Positions 26,412 to 35,668 of a stretch of 64,000 nucleotides of DNA are shown here, piece after piece; position 1 is the first letter of the stretch; each line of letters begins with the position of its first letter. Both the position numbers and the translations under genes were made by a program. The stretch spans positions 3,547,557 through 3,611,556 of the forward strand of contig NZ_CP130886.1 of the NCBI RefSeq assembly GCF_030622045.1. Direction: 5' to 3'. The stretch is from Planctellipticum variicoloris. Its GTDB lineage: Bacteria > Planctomycetota > Planctomycetia > Planctomycetales > Planctomycetaceae. The notes under the pieces are model-generated. The model did no database searches, was not told where the DNA came from, and saw only the letters and a program-made list of their open reading frames with translations.

Positions 26412-27632
26412 CTATTGCACCTGCTCCAGCGTCTTCGAACTCGCCGCCGGGCTGCAGTCCGCCGAAGAGGTCTCCGGCAGACCGCTCGGATAATCGTATC
26501 GCTCGAAGGCGCCCCGCCAGCGCGTATAGATGCGGCGTTTGAGCGCTTCGTCCATTTCGAACTGGTTCTTGCGGAATTTCCGGTGTGAGTCGAGTTGGCC
26601 GCGCAGCTTCGTTTCCAGCGATTCGAAGCCGTCAAACTCCAACTGCTCGTAAAGCTTTCTCAGCTCCCCGATCGGATCCAGCTCCAGGTCTTCGAATCGG
26701 AGTTCGTGGAACTGATCCGGCGGCACCAGATGCCGGTCTGCTTCAAACACTCGGAACAGGTGATCGTACATGACGCAGACGTCTTCCTCGGCCCCTTCGT
26801 GGCGCGGGCGGCCGAGCGAATTCGACTCGAACAGCCGTTCGCGCAGGTACAGGGACGAATTGAAGACATCGTACGGGTTGCGGACGATGTGAATGAACTT
26901 CGCCTGCGGAAAGAGCTCCAGCAGCAGCCGGATCCGGTAAGTATGCGTGGGGGACTTCAGCAGCAGACGCTGTCCCGGCGTCGGAGCGCCATGGGCGTTC
27001 TTCCTGCTCCGGAGCGCAACCTTTTTTAAGAAGGTGACAAAGGCCTTCTTCCAGCGCTCGCGCTCGGCGGGCGTCAGATCCTGCAGTTCGAAAAACCGCT
27101 CGTACTTCTCCCGCTGGCCCTGGTAGGCCAGCATCATGTACGGCGACATGGCCGTCAGATTGCAGAGGGCGGTTTCGTCTTCCTGCGGCGCATCCCAGGC
27201 GACCCGGATATTGTCCATCGGGCGGGTCTTCGGCAGCATCCACCGCGTCAGGGGCGCCACGATCGGCTCGGTCAGCAGGCAATGATGCGGCGAGAGGATC
27301 TGGTAGAGATTCGGGCAGATCAGCCGCGGATCGTGGGACAGCAATTCGTGCAGGAGGGTGGTGCCGCTGCGCCAGTGCCCCAGAATGAAGACCGGCGGCT
27401 GCTCGAGTTCGTAGCGTCGCAATTCGGCGCCGTACGCCAGATATTCGACCAGCTTCAGGACCGAATTGCTGACGCTCATCCCTGAAACCAGCGCCAGCCG
27501 CAAGGTCTGCCGCACATGCACCGGCGGGCGCCCCGCCAGCAGGCGAATCCAGGTCGGAACGTCCATCCCCTGCCAGATGCTGAAAATCCCCTGCGGAGAG
27601 CCGAATTTTTGGGGTTGGCGGTCGACCGACAT
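26412..27632 (-). CDS. PAPS-dependent sulfotransferase family protein
   Basis: 406 residues. The 5'-phosphosulfate loop is LGHWRSGTTLLHELLSHDP and the 3'-phosphate motif is IHIVRNPYDVFNSSLYLRER, both characteristic of sulfotransferases that pass sulfate from PAPS to hydroxyl or amino groups. The N-terminal 60 residues (FSIWQGMDVPTWIRLLAGRPP) look like a membrane-associating extension. No signal peptide. The gene lies between iorB and the FabD-like gene on the same strand (104 bp before the latter's start), so it probably belongs to the ior operon. The acceptor is unknown. Start ATG 27632. Confidence 0.9.
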   Translation of the reverse strand: MSVDRQPQKFGSPQGIFSIWQGMDVPTWIRLLAGRPPVHVRQTLRLALVSGMSVSNSVLKLVEYLAYGAELRRYELEQPPVFILGHWRSGTTLLHELLSHDPRLICPNLYQILSPHHCLLTEPIVAPLTRWMLPKTRPMDNIRVAWDAPQEDETALCNLTAMSPYMMLAYQGQREKYERFFELQDLTPAERERWKKAFVTFLKKVALRSRKNAHGAPTPGQRLLLKSPTHTYRIRLLLELFPQAKFIHIVRNPYDVFNSSLYLRERLFESNSLGRPRHEGAEEDVCVMYDHLFRVFEADRHLVPPDQFHELRFEDLELDPIGELRKLYEQLEFDGFESLETKLRGQLDSHRKFRKNQFEMDEALKRRIYTRWRGAFERYDYPSGLPETSSADCSPAASSKTLEQVQ

Positions 27633-27751
27633 TGATCATCCCGGGAGGTCTGCGAAGTTTTCCGACGACAGAGTGACCGATTTCTTAAGAAACGGCAACG
27701 AACAGCCGCTGCGTCCCGGAAAACGGTCGCCGTGTCCGGCCAGTCATCCGG

Positions 27752-28327
27752 TCACAGAGCTTTCCGACGCCCCGCGACGAACATTTCGTGATTGACGTCC
27801 CGCCCCCCCTTTGAAGTCGAGGTCTCAATCGCCTCGTGCCAGTGGGCTTCGTCGATGTCCAACCGCGTCGACAGGACGCCGAGCATGAAGAAGTTCAGGC
27901 TGCGGGGGCATTCGGCCTGCTGCGTCAGCTCTGTTCCGGCGAACCAGACCACTCGCGGATCGTCCAGCTCCGGCAGCTCGACACTGGCGGTTGGTTTTGC
28001 GGGAATTGGCTTGCGCCACAGGCGGTTGACCAGCGCCGTCCCCTCGGCACGCAGGAATGGCAACTGCTTGAAGGCCTCGTAACCCTCCAGCGACACCAGC
28101 AGGTCGACGGCTCCGTGGCCGCGATGCGGGGAGTACAGCCCTTTCCCGATGCGGATCTGGCTCGATACGCTGCCAAACCGCTGACTCAGACCGTGCATTT
28201 CGCTCTGGCGGACGTCGTACCCGGACAGCAGCGCCGCCTGGGCCAGAACCCCGCCGGCCAGAACCACTCCCTGGCCGCCGACGCCGGCAATCAGAGTCGT
28301 CAGCGACGCACTCTCGGAGACGATCAT
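27752..28327 (-). CDS. iorB: Indolepyruvate ferredoxin oxidoreductase, beta subunit
   Basis: 191-residue gamma-type (POR/KOR) subunit and partner of IorA. The N-terminus is diagnostic: LIAGVGGQGVVLAGGVLAQA, then SEMHGLSQRFGSVSSQIRIG. ATG 28327 follows a gaggag site and is preferred over the longer open frame, which runs to 28735 without homology. It is the first gene of the unit iorB - sulfotransferase - FabD-like - iorA. In most genomes iorA and iorB are adjacent, so the two inserted genes are notable. Confidence 0.92.
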   Translation of the reverse strand: MIVSESASLTTLIAGVGGQGVVLAGGVLAQAALLSGYDVRQSEMHGLSQRFGSVSSQIRIGKGLYSPHRGHGAVDLLVSLEGYEAFKQLPFLRAEGTALVNRLWRKPIPAKPTASVELPELDDPRVVWFAGTELTQQAECPRSLNFFMLGVLSTRLDIDEAHWHEAIETSTSKGGRDVNHEMFVAGRRKAL

Positions 28328-28574
28328 GGCTGCAGACTCCTCGAAATTCAGCGACGCCGGCTGGTCGTCCCACGAAACCTGACCGTTGCAGAAATGCTGC
28401 CGAACTTGAGGCAACCGTTCTACTCTCCCGGCGACGCGAATGAAAGGACGCCTCCGACTTCGGCCAAGTTGCTTGCCATTCGCCAGCCGAGATCCGATCC
28501 GTCCGCGGCGGCCGGCAGCACCCGGCGGACACGCCGGAAACTCCGGTCGACGGCCCGAAACAAGCTCGGAAACG

Positions 28575-30032
28575 TCAGAACAGCCCTGCGATCGGGGCCG
28601 CATCGTAAATGTGATGCGGACGATTGAGATCGTCGTACCAGACGGTAGTGTCGGGGAGGCCGAGGGCCGCGTACATCGTTGCGGCCATGTTTTCGGGCTT
28701 CTGCAGGTCGCTGGCGGGGAACGCGCCGATGGCATCGGAGGCCCCGACGATGCGACCTCCCTGCGTGCCGCCGCCGGCGAAGAAGACCGTCTGCACGGCG
28801 CCCCAGTGGTCGCGGCCCGGCAGCTTGTAGTGCTGCGGCAGGTGCGTCACCTTCGGGGTCCTGCCGAATTCTCCGGCCATGACGATCAAAGTGCTGTCGA
28901 GCAGACCGGTTTCCTGCAGGTCGTCCAGCAAGGCCGCGAGCGCCCGGTCGGTGGGGGGGAACAGCTTGTCCTTGAGATGCGGGAATGCTTCTCCGTGCGT
29001 ATCCCAGGTTTCGTTGTTCCCCAGATTGACCTGAACGAAATTGACGCCTGCCGCCACCAGGTTGCGGGCCATCAGCATGGACCAGCCGAACGAATTCCGG
29101 CCATAACGTTCGAGCGTCTCGGGGCGCTCGTTTCGGACATCAAGGATCTTCTTGACGCTCGGGTCCGCGAGGAGCGAAACGGCGCTCCGCCGCGATCGGT
29201 CAAACGAATCCGACGCGCCGGTCAGGCCGTGACGGCCGCGCTGCTGTTCGACATCCCTGAGGAGCGCCAGCCGTCGGTCGAAGCGATCTGTCGACACGCC
29301 TTCGCGCAGCGTCAGGTCTGGAATCTGAAATGCACGCTGGCCGCCGAAAACCCCCGGTCGATCCTGATGGTCGAAGGCGTAGTCGGGATAGGCTCCGTAA
29401 CAGTACGGATCGTAGGGAGCGGCTTCGATGAACCAGGGATCCCGATGCGGCCCCATCTCTCCGCCGAACTGCCCCGGCAGCACGCGGCGCGAGTAGTGAA
29501 TCAGCCGCTCGGGCAGCACGACCGCCGGCGGCAATTGATTCCGGGGGGCGGTCGTCGCACCTGCCACGGCCGCGATTGAGGGCCAATCGGAGGATTTTGG
29601 CGACGTCGGATCAAATCCGGGGGGGAGCAGCGTCCGGCCGGTCAGCATGATCATATGCCCGGCCGAGTGATCGTTGGTCGGATGCGACAGCGACCGGCAG
29701 AGCGACCAGAGGTGGCTGCGTTGCGCCAGCAGCGGGAGATGCTCGCAGATCTGCAGGCCGGGAGTCCGTGTGGCGATCGGACGGAATTCTCCCCGGATAT
29801 TGTCCGGGGCGTCGGGCTTCATGTCGAAGCTGTCGTGCTGGGACAGGCCGCCCGACAAGAAGAGGTAAATCACCGATTTTGCCGGCGACCGTCGCAGGGA
29901 TTGAGATCGTTCCCCGGCCTGGAGCGTCGCAAAGCGATTTGCTCCGACAGCCAGCAGGCTGCCGGCCCCCGTCTGGAGCGCAACCCGGCGGCTGATGGGC
30001 TGCGGGATCTTTACAGGCACTGGATCCGGCAT
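28575..30032 (-). CDS. DUF1501 family protein with Tat-type signal
   Basis: 485 residues. The N-terminal SRRVALQTGAGSLLAVGA is a twin-arginine-type signal. The body is the DUF1501 fold related to alkaline phosphatase/sulfatase-like enzymes: VIYLFLSGGLSQHDSFDMKP, LCRSLSHPTNDHSAGHMIMLTG, NLGNNETWDTHGEAFPHLK, VMAGEFGRTPK and GRDHWGAVQTVFFAGGG. His and Asp residues in these motifs are probable metal ligands. DUF1501 proteins are hugely expanded in planctomycetes, often beside DUF1549/DUF1553 genes, which are absent here. It lies 137 bp after the transporter gene on the same strand. Start ATG 30032. Confidence 0.93.
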   Translation of the reverse strand: MPDPVPVKIPQPISRRVALQTGAGSLLAVGANRFATLQAGERSQSLRRSPAKSVIYLFLSGGLSQHDSFDMKPDAPDNIRGEFRPIATRTPGLQICEHLPLLAQRSHLWSLCRSLSHPTNDHSAGHMIMLTGRTLLPPGFDPTSPKSSDWPSIAAVAGATTAPRNQLPPAVVLPERLIHYSRRVLPGQFGGEMGPHRDPWFIEAAPYDPYCYGAYPDYAFDHQDRPGVFGGQRAFQIPDLTLREGVSTDRFDRRLALLRDVEQQRGRHGLTGASDSFDRSRRSAVSLLADPSVKKILDVRNERPETLERYGRNSFGWSMLMARNLVAAGVNFVQVNLGNNETWDTHGEAFPHLKDKLFPPTDRALAALLDDLQETGLLDSTLIVMAGEFGRTPKVTHLPQHYKLPGRDHWGAVQTVFFAGGGTQGGRIVGASDAIGAFPASDLQKPENMAATMYAALGLPDTTVWYDDLNRPHHIYDAAPIAGLF

Positions 30033-30169
30033 CCCTTAACTCCCGGCTGGACCGGAAAAACCCTGATCGAAACCCTGTTCATAGCGGTTCGATCATCGCC
30101 TCGCAATACCCGTTGCCGATGCGTTGACGTTTTGTGCACCCCTGAAGTCGGAAAGCAATGTCGACTCAT

Positions 30170-31501
30170 TTACAGCGCCGCCGTGGGGGGGAGCTCCGGT
30201 TCCATCTCCAGTTCGGAATCAGGCGGAGCGCTGGAGTGCAACCGCAACGCCGACTCGAACGTCCGCTGCCACTTCATGTAGTACAGCGCTGTGCAGATCA
30301 GGCCGAGCAGGCCGCAGACGAGAAAGACGCGATTGGAGGGCATCCCGGTTCGCTTCACAGCCAGAAACAGCACATTCCCCAGAATGATCGCCACGAACGA
30401 GAGGCAGCTCCAGAGCCCCAGGACTCTTCCTCGCTGCTCTTCGGTGGAGAGAACCTGCGTCATCGTCTGCAGCGGCACCATGTAGAAGCCCGCCAGAAAG
30501 CCGGTGACAGCCAGTCCGATGGCCACCAGGGGAAAGTTCAGAGGAAGAATGCCGAGGACGAAGTACATCAGCGTGGTACCGACGGACCCGAGAGCGATCA
30601 GGCCAGGTCGGACGGCGTGCCCGGAAACCCGGCCGGCCACAAAGTCGCCGATGCCGATGGCGACGCCCAGCACGGCCATCAGGCCGGCGGTCTGCGTCGC
30701 GCTGATCTGCAGCAGGGCTTTGTAGTCCGGCAGGATCAGCATCGCGACCCCCCCGACGATGAAATAGAAGAACGACCAGGCCGCCATGACCTGGGCGAGC
30801 GGCGTGCCGGCGATCTCCCGCCATGTTTCGATGTACGGCTGAAACAGCCGCATCTGGATCTTCAAGCCGGGATTCTGGGCCTTGAGTTTTGGAATTCCAA
30901 AGGACGTCGCGGTCCCAACGATGCCGACGATCAGCACCACCAGCCCCGGGAGCCAGAGCAGGGGCTTGGCGTCGGGAAACTGAACCGGATCCGGGGCATA
31001 GGCGTCGTACAGCGGTCCGCCAACCGCGCAGCCAAGGATGACCGCAATGTACGTAAACATGTTGATCGTGCCATTGGCACGGCTCAGTTTCCGTTCGTCG
31101 AGAATCTCCGGAAGAATTCCATACTTCGCCGGGCCGAAGAACGCGCTTTGCGTGGCGATCAGAAACAGGCTGCCGAGCACCAGCCAGAGATTGACCAGCC
31201 ACAACCCGGCCATTGCGACCAGGGCGATTGCAATTTCCCAGACCTTCACCGCGACGCAGACGTCGCGTTTGCTGAAGCGGTCGGAGAACTGCCCGGCGAA
31301 CCCGGAAAACAGCACGAAGGGGACCGCCAGGCAGAGGGACCCGATCGCCTGCCCCCCTTCTCCCAGCACGTCGGCCCAGATTCCTCCGGCTGCGACTCCG
31401 AAGATGACCACCTGTTTGAGGATGTTATCGTTCGCAGCACCGCAGAATTGCGTCGCATTGAGAGAGACGAACCCGCTGTGGTGCGTTTGAAGGTTTGACA
31501 C
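30170..31501 (-). CDS. MFS transporter, lysophospholipid transporter (LplT)-like
   Basis: 443 residues with about twelve transmembrane segments. The N-terminus (NATQFCGAANDNILKQVVIF) and the loop FFGPAKYGILPEILDERKLSRANG are typical of the LplT/Aas-associated MFS group, which flips lysophospholipids across the inner membrane for re-acylation. No acyltransferase domain is fused here. GTG start at 31501 is supported by a gagg site about 10 bases upstream. The short cytoplasmic tail is acidic and Pro-rich. Substrate assignment is from family only. Confidence 0.85.
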   Translation of the reverse strand: MSNLQTHHSGFVSLNATQFCGAANDNILKQVVIFGVAAGGIWADVLGEGGQAIGSLCLAVPFVLFSGFAGQFSDRFSKRDVCVAVKVWEIAIALVAMAGLWLVNLWLVLGSLFLIATQSAFFGPAKYGILPEILDERKLSRANGTINMFTYIAVILGCAVGGPLYDAYAPDPVQFPDAKPLLWLPGLVVLIVGIVGTATSFGIPKLKAQNPGLKIQMRLFQPYIETWREIAGTPLAQVMAAWSFFYFIVGGVAMLILPDYKALLQISATQTAGLMAVLGVAIGIGDFVAGRVSGHAVRPGLIALGSVGTTLMYFVLGILPLNFPLVAIGLAVTGFLAGFYMVPLQTMTQVLSTEEQRGRVLGLWSCLSFVAIILGNVLFLAVKRTGMPSNRVFLVCGLLGLICTALYYMKWQRTFESALRLHSSAPPDSELEMEPELPPTAAL

Positions 31502-31832
31502 GAACTGCGCCTCGGCCGCGGGACTTGTACGTCCCGGTCATGGAAGAGAAGGGGGGGACGATGAGATAAGCTGCGGAAGTCAACGTAACGTACTCATTGA
31601 GCCGTTTCAGGGAAAGATCAGACGACTCCCCGACACCTGCGTGGGTAAATTCACAACGACCGCAGGCGTCGCAGATCCCGGCGTTTTGCACGAGAGGGTC
31701 TGGACAGGTTGAGCTGCAATCGACAAGATCGATATTTGCCAATTGTCGACTGGCGGGGTGGAGGAGCGTTTTCGTCAGACCGCTCGTCGACTGTGACCGC
31801 GACCTCACGTTGATTCAGCTCAGGAGACTGTC
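31502..31832. other. Divergent intergenic region, no gene seen
   Basis: 331 bases between the LplT-like gene (minus) and the DUF3500 gene (plus). A small hairpin CGGGAC-ttgtac-GTCCCG lies at 31519-31536. An aggag site precedes the DUF3500 ATG. I see no clear promoter boxes or RNA. Confidence 0.5.
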
Positions 31833-32828
31833 ATGAAGCGCCATTCCCCCGCGTGTCCCGATTGTGGTCCCGTCGATCGTCGGGATTTTCTGAAGTCGGT
31901 CGGCGGAGTCGCGCTGGCGGGGGCCGCCAGTTCCTGGCTGATGCCCGGCGCCTATGCCGCTCCTACGGCTTCGAGCGCTGCGGAGACGACCGTCGGGCGG
32001 TTTTACGCGTCGCTGTCTGACGCGCAGAAGAAGACCATCTGCTTCCCGTTCGGCGACCCGCTCCGTCAGCGGATCAACGCCAACTGGCACATCACGAAGC
32101 CGACGATCGGCAACGATTTCTACAGCGCCGACCAGCGTAAACTGATCGACGAGATCGTCCGCAACGTCACCTCGGCCGAGGGCTACGAGCTGCTGACGAA
32201 GCAGATGGACGATGACAGCGGCGGCATTCAGGACTACAGCGTGGCCGTGTTCGGCGAGCCGGGCAAGTCGGCGTTCGAGTGGGAGCTGACCGGTCGGCAT
32301 TTGACGCTGCGGGCCGACGGCAACAGCGTCGACCAGGCGGCGTTCGGCGGTCCGATCGTCTATGGGCACGGCGAAGAAGACCCGAAGGCCAACCTCTTCC
32401 ACTATCAGACCACGCAGGTCAACGAGGTCTTTCGCGCGCTGGACGCGAAGCAAGCCGGGAAGGCCCTGGTCGACAAGGCGCCGAATGAAGCGGCCGTCGC
32501 GCTGCAGGGGGAATCCGGAAAGTTCCCGGGAATCGCCGTCAGCGAACTGTCGGCCGACCAGCAGGCGCTGGTCACGCAGACTCTCAAGGTGCTGCTGGCC
32601 CCGTATCGCCAGGAAGACGCTGACGAAGCGATGGCGATCCTGAAGGCAACCGGCGGCCTGGACAAGCTGCACATGGCCTTCTACCAGCAGGGAGATCTGC
32701 AGAACGACAAGGTGTGGGACATTTGGCGCGTGGAAGGCCCGGCGTTCGTCTGGCACTTCCGCGGCGCCCCACACGTCCACGCCTACATCAATATTGGCGT
32801 AGTCGGCTCCGCCAAGGCCGGCGGCTGA
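31833..32828 (+). CDS. DUF3500 family protein with Tat signal
   Basis: 331 residues. The N-terminus DRRDFLKSVGGVALAGAASSW is a clear twin-arginine signal (RRDFLK). The body matches DUF3500, a family of exported proteins of unknown function: GRFYASLSDAQKKTICFPF, NVTSAEGYELLTKQMDDDSGG, SAFEWELTGRHLTLRADGN, GPIVYGHGEEDPKANLFHYQ, and the C-terminal VWDIWRVEGPAFVWHFRGAPHVHAYINI. Several His residues (YGHG, APHVHAYI) could bind a metal. An aggag site stands before the ATG. It is monocistronic: a strong terminator hairpin follows 14 bases after the stop. Confidence 0.88.
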   Translation: MKRHSPACPDCGPVDRRDFLKSVGGVALAGAASSWLMPGAYAAPTASSAAETTVGRFYASLSDAQKKTICFPFGDPLRQRINANWHITKPTIGNDFYSADQRKLIDEIVRNVTSAEGYELLTKQMDDDSGGIQDYSVAVFGEPGKSAFEWELTGRHLTLRADGNSVDQAAFGGPIVYGHGEEDPKANLFHYQTTQVNEVFRALDAKQAGKALVDKAPNEAAVALQGESGKFPGIAVSELSADQQALVTQTLKVLLAPYRQEDADEAMAILKATGGLDKLHMAFYQQGDLQNDKVWDIWRVEGPAFVWHFRGAPHVHAYINIGVVGSAKAGG

Positions 32829-32842
32829 ATGGATTGAGTATG

Positions 32843-32876
32843 CCGGAGACGGACAGGCAGGCTTGTCCGTCTCCGG
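32843..32876 (+). terminator. Hairpin terminator after DUF3500 gene
   Basis: Perfect 13-bp stem CCGGAGACGGACA / TGTCCGTCTCCGG with an 8-base loop, just after the stop codon at 32828. Confidence 0.85.
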
Positions 32877-32945
32877 TCTGTCTCATGTTCGCAGGATGAT
32901 TCCGGAAGCCGTCGCGAGCAAGCCGCCCCGATCAGCCGGCTCCAA

Positions 32946-33863
32946 TCAGCTCCATACCAGTTCAATCCGTTCGCCGTTCTGCTTGTGGGCGGGATCGATC
33001 GTCCGCAGCTCCAGGGTCAGGCCGTTTTCGCGGACTTCCGCCAGAACCCAGCCGTTCGGCTTCCCCGCTTCGAACACGTAGGCGACCGGCGGCAAGTTGA
33101 TCAATTGCAGGTCCCCCCGACGGGTTATCGACCAGTTGTGCGAATGTCCGAACAGGAACGCTTTGACCTGCTTGTGACTGGCCAGAAGTTCCATGAACTC
33201 GGCCGTGTCCTTGATGCCGCCCCAGGCTTTGCCTTCCGGCGGGGCCTCGAATTGAGGCGTATGATGGGCCATCACCAGGGTGGGTTTGTCGGGGCGCGCG
33301 GCCAGCGCCTTCGCGAGCCAGCTTCGCTGCTCCGCGCCGATTTCGCCCGTCACAACGTCGACCTGCGTCAGCGAATCCAGCAGGAACCAGTTGGCGTGAG
33401 GCGTCTCGAGAATCGTGACGTGCTTTGACTCCAGCAGCGGCCGTTCGGGCTTCGCGGCCTGCAGCGCCGCAAACAGCGGGCCGCGGTCGTCGTGATTCCC
33501 CATCGTCACGTGCAGCGGCAATCCGGCATCGTCGAGCGGTGCGATGCATTGCGCCAGGTTCGCGTAATCCGTCGGCAGGCCCTTGAGGTAGGCGCAGTCG
33601 CCGTTGATGAAGACCGCCGACGGCTTGATCTTCAGCGACGTCACTTCGCGCACGACCTGCCGTAGATTCGCCGTCATATTCGTGTCGCGGGCGGTCACCT
33701 CCGGCGAACCGGGGATATGCGTATCGGACAACAGCGCGACGAGATGGGGATTTGCGCCCGGTTCGGCCCCCCAACCGCTGCGAAGCACGGTCAAGCCGGC
33801 GACGGCAGCGGCTCCCTGTGCCAGGAACCGGCGTCGCGACTGTGGTGCGGTATGGAACGGCAT
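32946..33863 (-). CDS. Tat-exported metallophosphoesterase
   Basis: 305 residues. Signal SRRRFLAQGAAAVAGL is twin-arginine type. Calcineurin-like metallophosphoesterase motifs appear in order: LLSDTHI (D and H ligands), INGDCAY (GD), MGNHDDRG (GNHD), MAHHTP and FGHSHNW (GHxH), covering the full dimetal site. It probably hydrolyses a phosphodiester or phosphomonoester outside the cytoplasm; the substrate is unknown. The ATG at 33863 has a cggag site and begins the signal; the open frame further upstream is not used. Confidence 0.9.
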   Translation of the reverse strand: MPFHTAPQSRRRFLAQGAAAVAGLTVLRSGWGAEPGANPHLVALLSDTHIPGSPEVTARDTNMTANLRQVVREVTSLKIKPSAVFINGDCAYLKGLPTDYANLAQCIAPLDDAGLPLHVTMGNHDDRGPLFAALQAAKPERPLLESKHVTILETPHANWFLLDSLTQVDVVTGEIGAEQRSWLAKALAARPDKPTLVMAHHTPQFEAPPEGKAWGGIKDTAEFMELLASHKQVKAFLFGHSHNWSITRRGDLQLINLPPVAYVFEAGKPNGWVLAEVRENGLTLELRTIDPAHKQNGERIELVWS

Positions 33864-33966
33864 GCGGTGACTCCGAACTGAACGGGGCGAGGACCCTTGA
33901 TCGGCGCAACGGCGTCGATCTGAAGTGCCGGCGGCCTTACAGGGCGACGCAGATGCAATGGCGGCC

Positions 33967-34383
33967 TTATTCCTGAACTCGCGATGCTTTGAAATTCCAA
34001 TGGACGCCGTCGGCATCGATCAGGCGGCCTTCGACTTCGCCGAACGAGTTAAAGGTGATCTGCCCTTTGCAGCTCAGCGCTTTCCGATCGCTGCCGCGGA
34101 GCGCGTCAAACTGCACTCTGACCTTGTCGCCCTTCTCCGGTTTGTCCTTCGGTTTGTCGAGGATCGCGCCGACCTTGACGGGCTTCATGTCGCGCGGCTG
34201 AAAGATCTCTGTACCGTTGATACGGAAGCGTCCCTTGCGGGACTCTGCGCCGCGCTTCACGGGGCTCATCTCGTATTGCCAGACGGCTCCTTCGACTTTG
34301 CCGCGATCTTCGGCCAGCGTTGCCGCGCAACTCAGACAGATTGCGAAGAGGCCGGCAACTCCGAGCGAAATGAACTTCTGCAT
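33967..34383 (-). CDS. Small secreted hypothetical protein
   Basis: 138 residues with a signal peptide (ISLGVAGLFAICLSCAATLA). The mature part (WQYEMSPVKRGAESRKGRFR, TFNSFGEVEGRLIDADGVHW) is a charged beta-type domain I cannot name. It lies 103 bp upstream of the metallophosphoesterase gene on the same strand and may share its transcript. Confidence 0.65.
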   Translation of the reverse strand: MQKFISLGVAGLFAICLSCAATLAEDRGKVEGAVWQYEMSPVKRGAESRKGRFRINGTEIFQPRDMKPVKVGAILDKPKDKPEKGDKVRVQFDALRGSDRKALSCKGQITFNSFGEVEGRLIDADGVHWNFKASRVQE

Positions 34384-34695
34384 GACGCGACTCCTGGACC
34401 CGTGAGGACTGGGGTTTCTGCGAACCGGCCGCGGACCACGGAACTTCGGCCTTGCGATGATTCGATTTCCGGAGCGGCGATCATAACTGACCGTGCAACT
34501 CGCCGAAACGAATTCTGGCCCCGCCCCCGTTGCCGCCGGCCGTTTGGGGGCAATTGCTCAGGAGTCACCGGGAGATGGCGTCCGGATCGGGACCTTACGA
34601 GACCATTGAATCCGCGGTCGATCCGTTTGGGAAGTGGTTTCTCATGCTCCCCAACTGCCAGCCGATCGTTTTCGTTCGAAAGTCGATGACGCGGT
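34384..34695. other. Intergenic region, nothing recognised
   Basis: 312 bases between two minus-strand secreted-protein genes. It must hold the promoter of the small secreted gene starting at 34383. I see no repeat family, hairpin or convincing ORF. Confidence 0.5.
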
Positions 34696-35580
34696 TCAGG
34701 GGTTCCTGGAATCGCGAGTCTCTTTTTCGGCAGCATCGTCGAAATAGTCGGGGACGATGAGTTGGCGGTGAATCGACGTGTATGCGGCTCGGCGGTCTTC
34801 GTGCGACGTCGGACGCGGGCATCTCCAGACGACGGCCTCGCCGAGTTTCGCTTCGAGCGGAGCCGACGTGAGAGGCGCCCAGCCATAGAACCACTTCTTG
34901 CCGTCCGTTTCCACGAACAGCACGGCTTCGGGATTCAGGCCCCAGGCGAATGCAAACAGAGAGCCGTCGGCCTGGGGTCGGTCGGACGGCGTGTAGCGAT
35001 CCAGCGGCGTCGCCATCCGCTGCAGCTCGATGCGCGAAGCCCCGACCATCTGCGAGGCCGAGAATTGCTCCGCAATCCGGCGCATCTGAGTCAGCCGCAG
35101 CCGCGGATTTACAACGGGCGGCTCGGCGGCAGGAACCTCCTGCAGAGTCAGCAGGCCGGTGGGAGGTTCCCAGATGAAGACGTCCCGCTTCATTTTCAGC
35201 TTCGGCTGGTCGAGCGCCACGAACTCATGATTCAGGAGAAAGTGTCTGCCTTCCCTCCCGTAAAGTTCCGCGCTGATCAGCGCAACCGGCCGCCCCTTCG
35301 TCCCGACGCGGAACACCACGGAATCGAGAATCCCGCGGGTCACGTCGTTGTAACGGAGCAGAGGTTCCGGCTTCAGCTCCAGCTTCGGCGCATCACCGTC
35401 CGTCGAATTCATCGAGATCTGCCCCATGATCTCGCGAATCGCCCGCAAGCGCGACGCGCTGGACTTGTCGGCGGCCCTTTTTTCCTCGGCCGGATCTTCG
35501 TCTGCCGCCAGGAAGGCGGTTGCCGAGAGGCACGTCAGCAGCAGTCCGGACTGACAGCACAGTGCGAGTGCGCGGCGCAT
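34696..35580 (-). CDS. Secreted hypothetical protein, paralogue of 35669-36589
   Basis: 294 residues with a signal peptide (CCQSGLLLTCLSATAFLAA). It shares a conserved layout with the next upstream gene: an early helix RLRAIREIMGQI, a phrase PRLRLTQMRRIAEQFSASQM, and a C-terminal domain RMATPLDRYTP...DGSLFAFAWGLNPEAVLFVE. No enzyme motif seen. An aggag site precedes ATG 35580. The 88-bp spacing suggests cotranscription with its paralogue. Confidence 0.75.
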   Translation of the reverse strand: MRRALALCCQSGLLLTCLSATAFLAADEDPAEEKRAADKSSASRLRAIREIMGQISMNSTDGDAPKLELKPEPLLRYNDVTRGILDSVVFRVGTKGRPVALISAELYGREGRHFLLNHEFVALDQPKLKMKRDVFIWEPPTGLLTLQEVPAAEPPVVNPRLRLTQMRRIAEQFSASQMVGASRIELQRMATPLDRYTPSDRPQADGSLFAFAWGLNPEAVLFVETDGKKWFYGWAPLTSAPLEAKLGEAVVWRCPRPTSHEDRRAAYTSIHRQLIVPDYFDDAAEKETRDSRNP

Positions 35581-35668
35581 GAGCGGCTCCTGAATCCGAA
35601 CGAGTTGTGGAATCGAGTTTGAGCGGAAGTTCGACGCGCGGGCGATACCGGCCGATTCCGGACGCCTT

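Noticed and set aside
30158-31498. 446-codon plus-strand frame opposite the LplT-like transporter
   Set aside because: Low-complexity, charged shadow translation; the minus strand encodes a clear 12-helix MFS protein.
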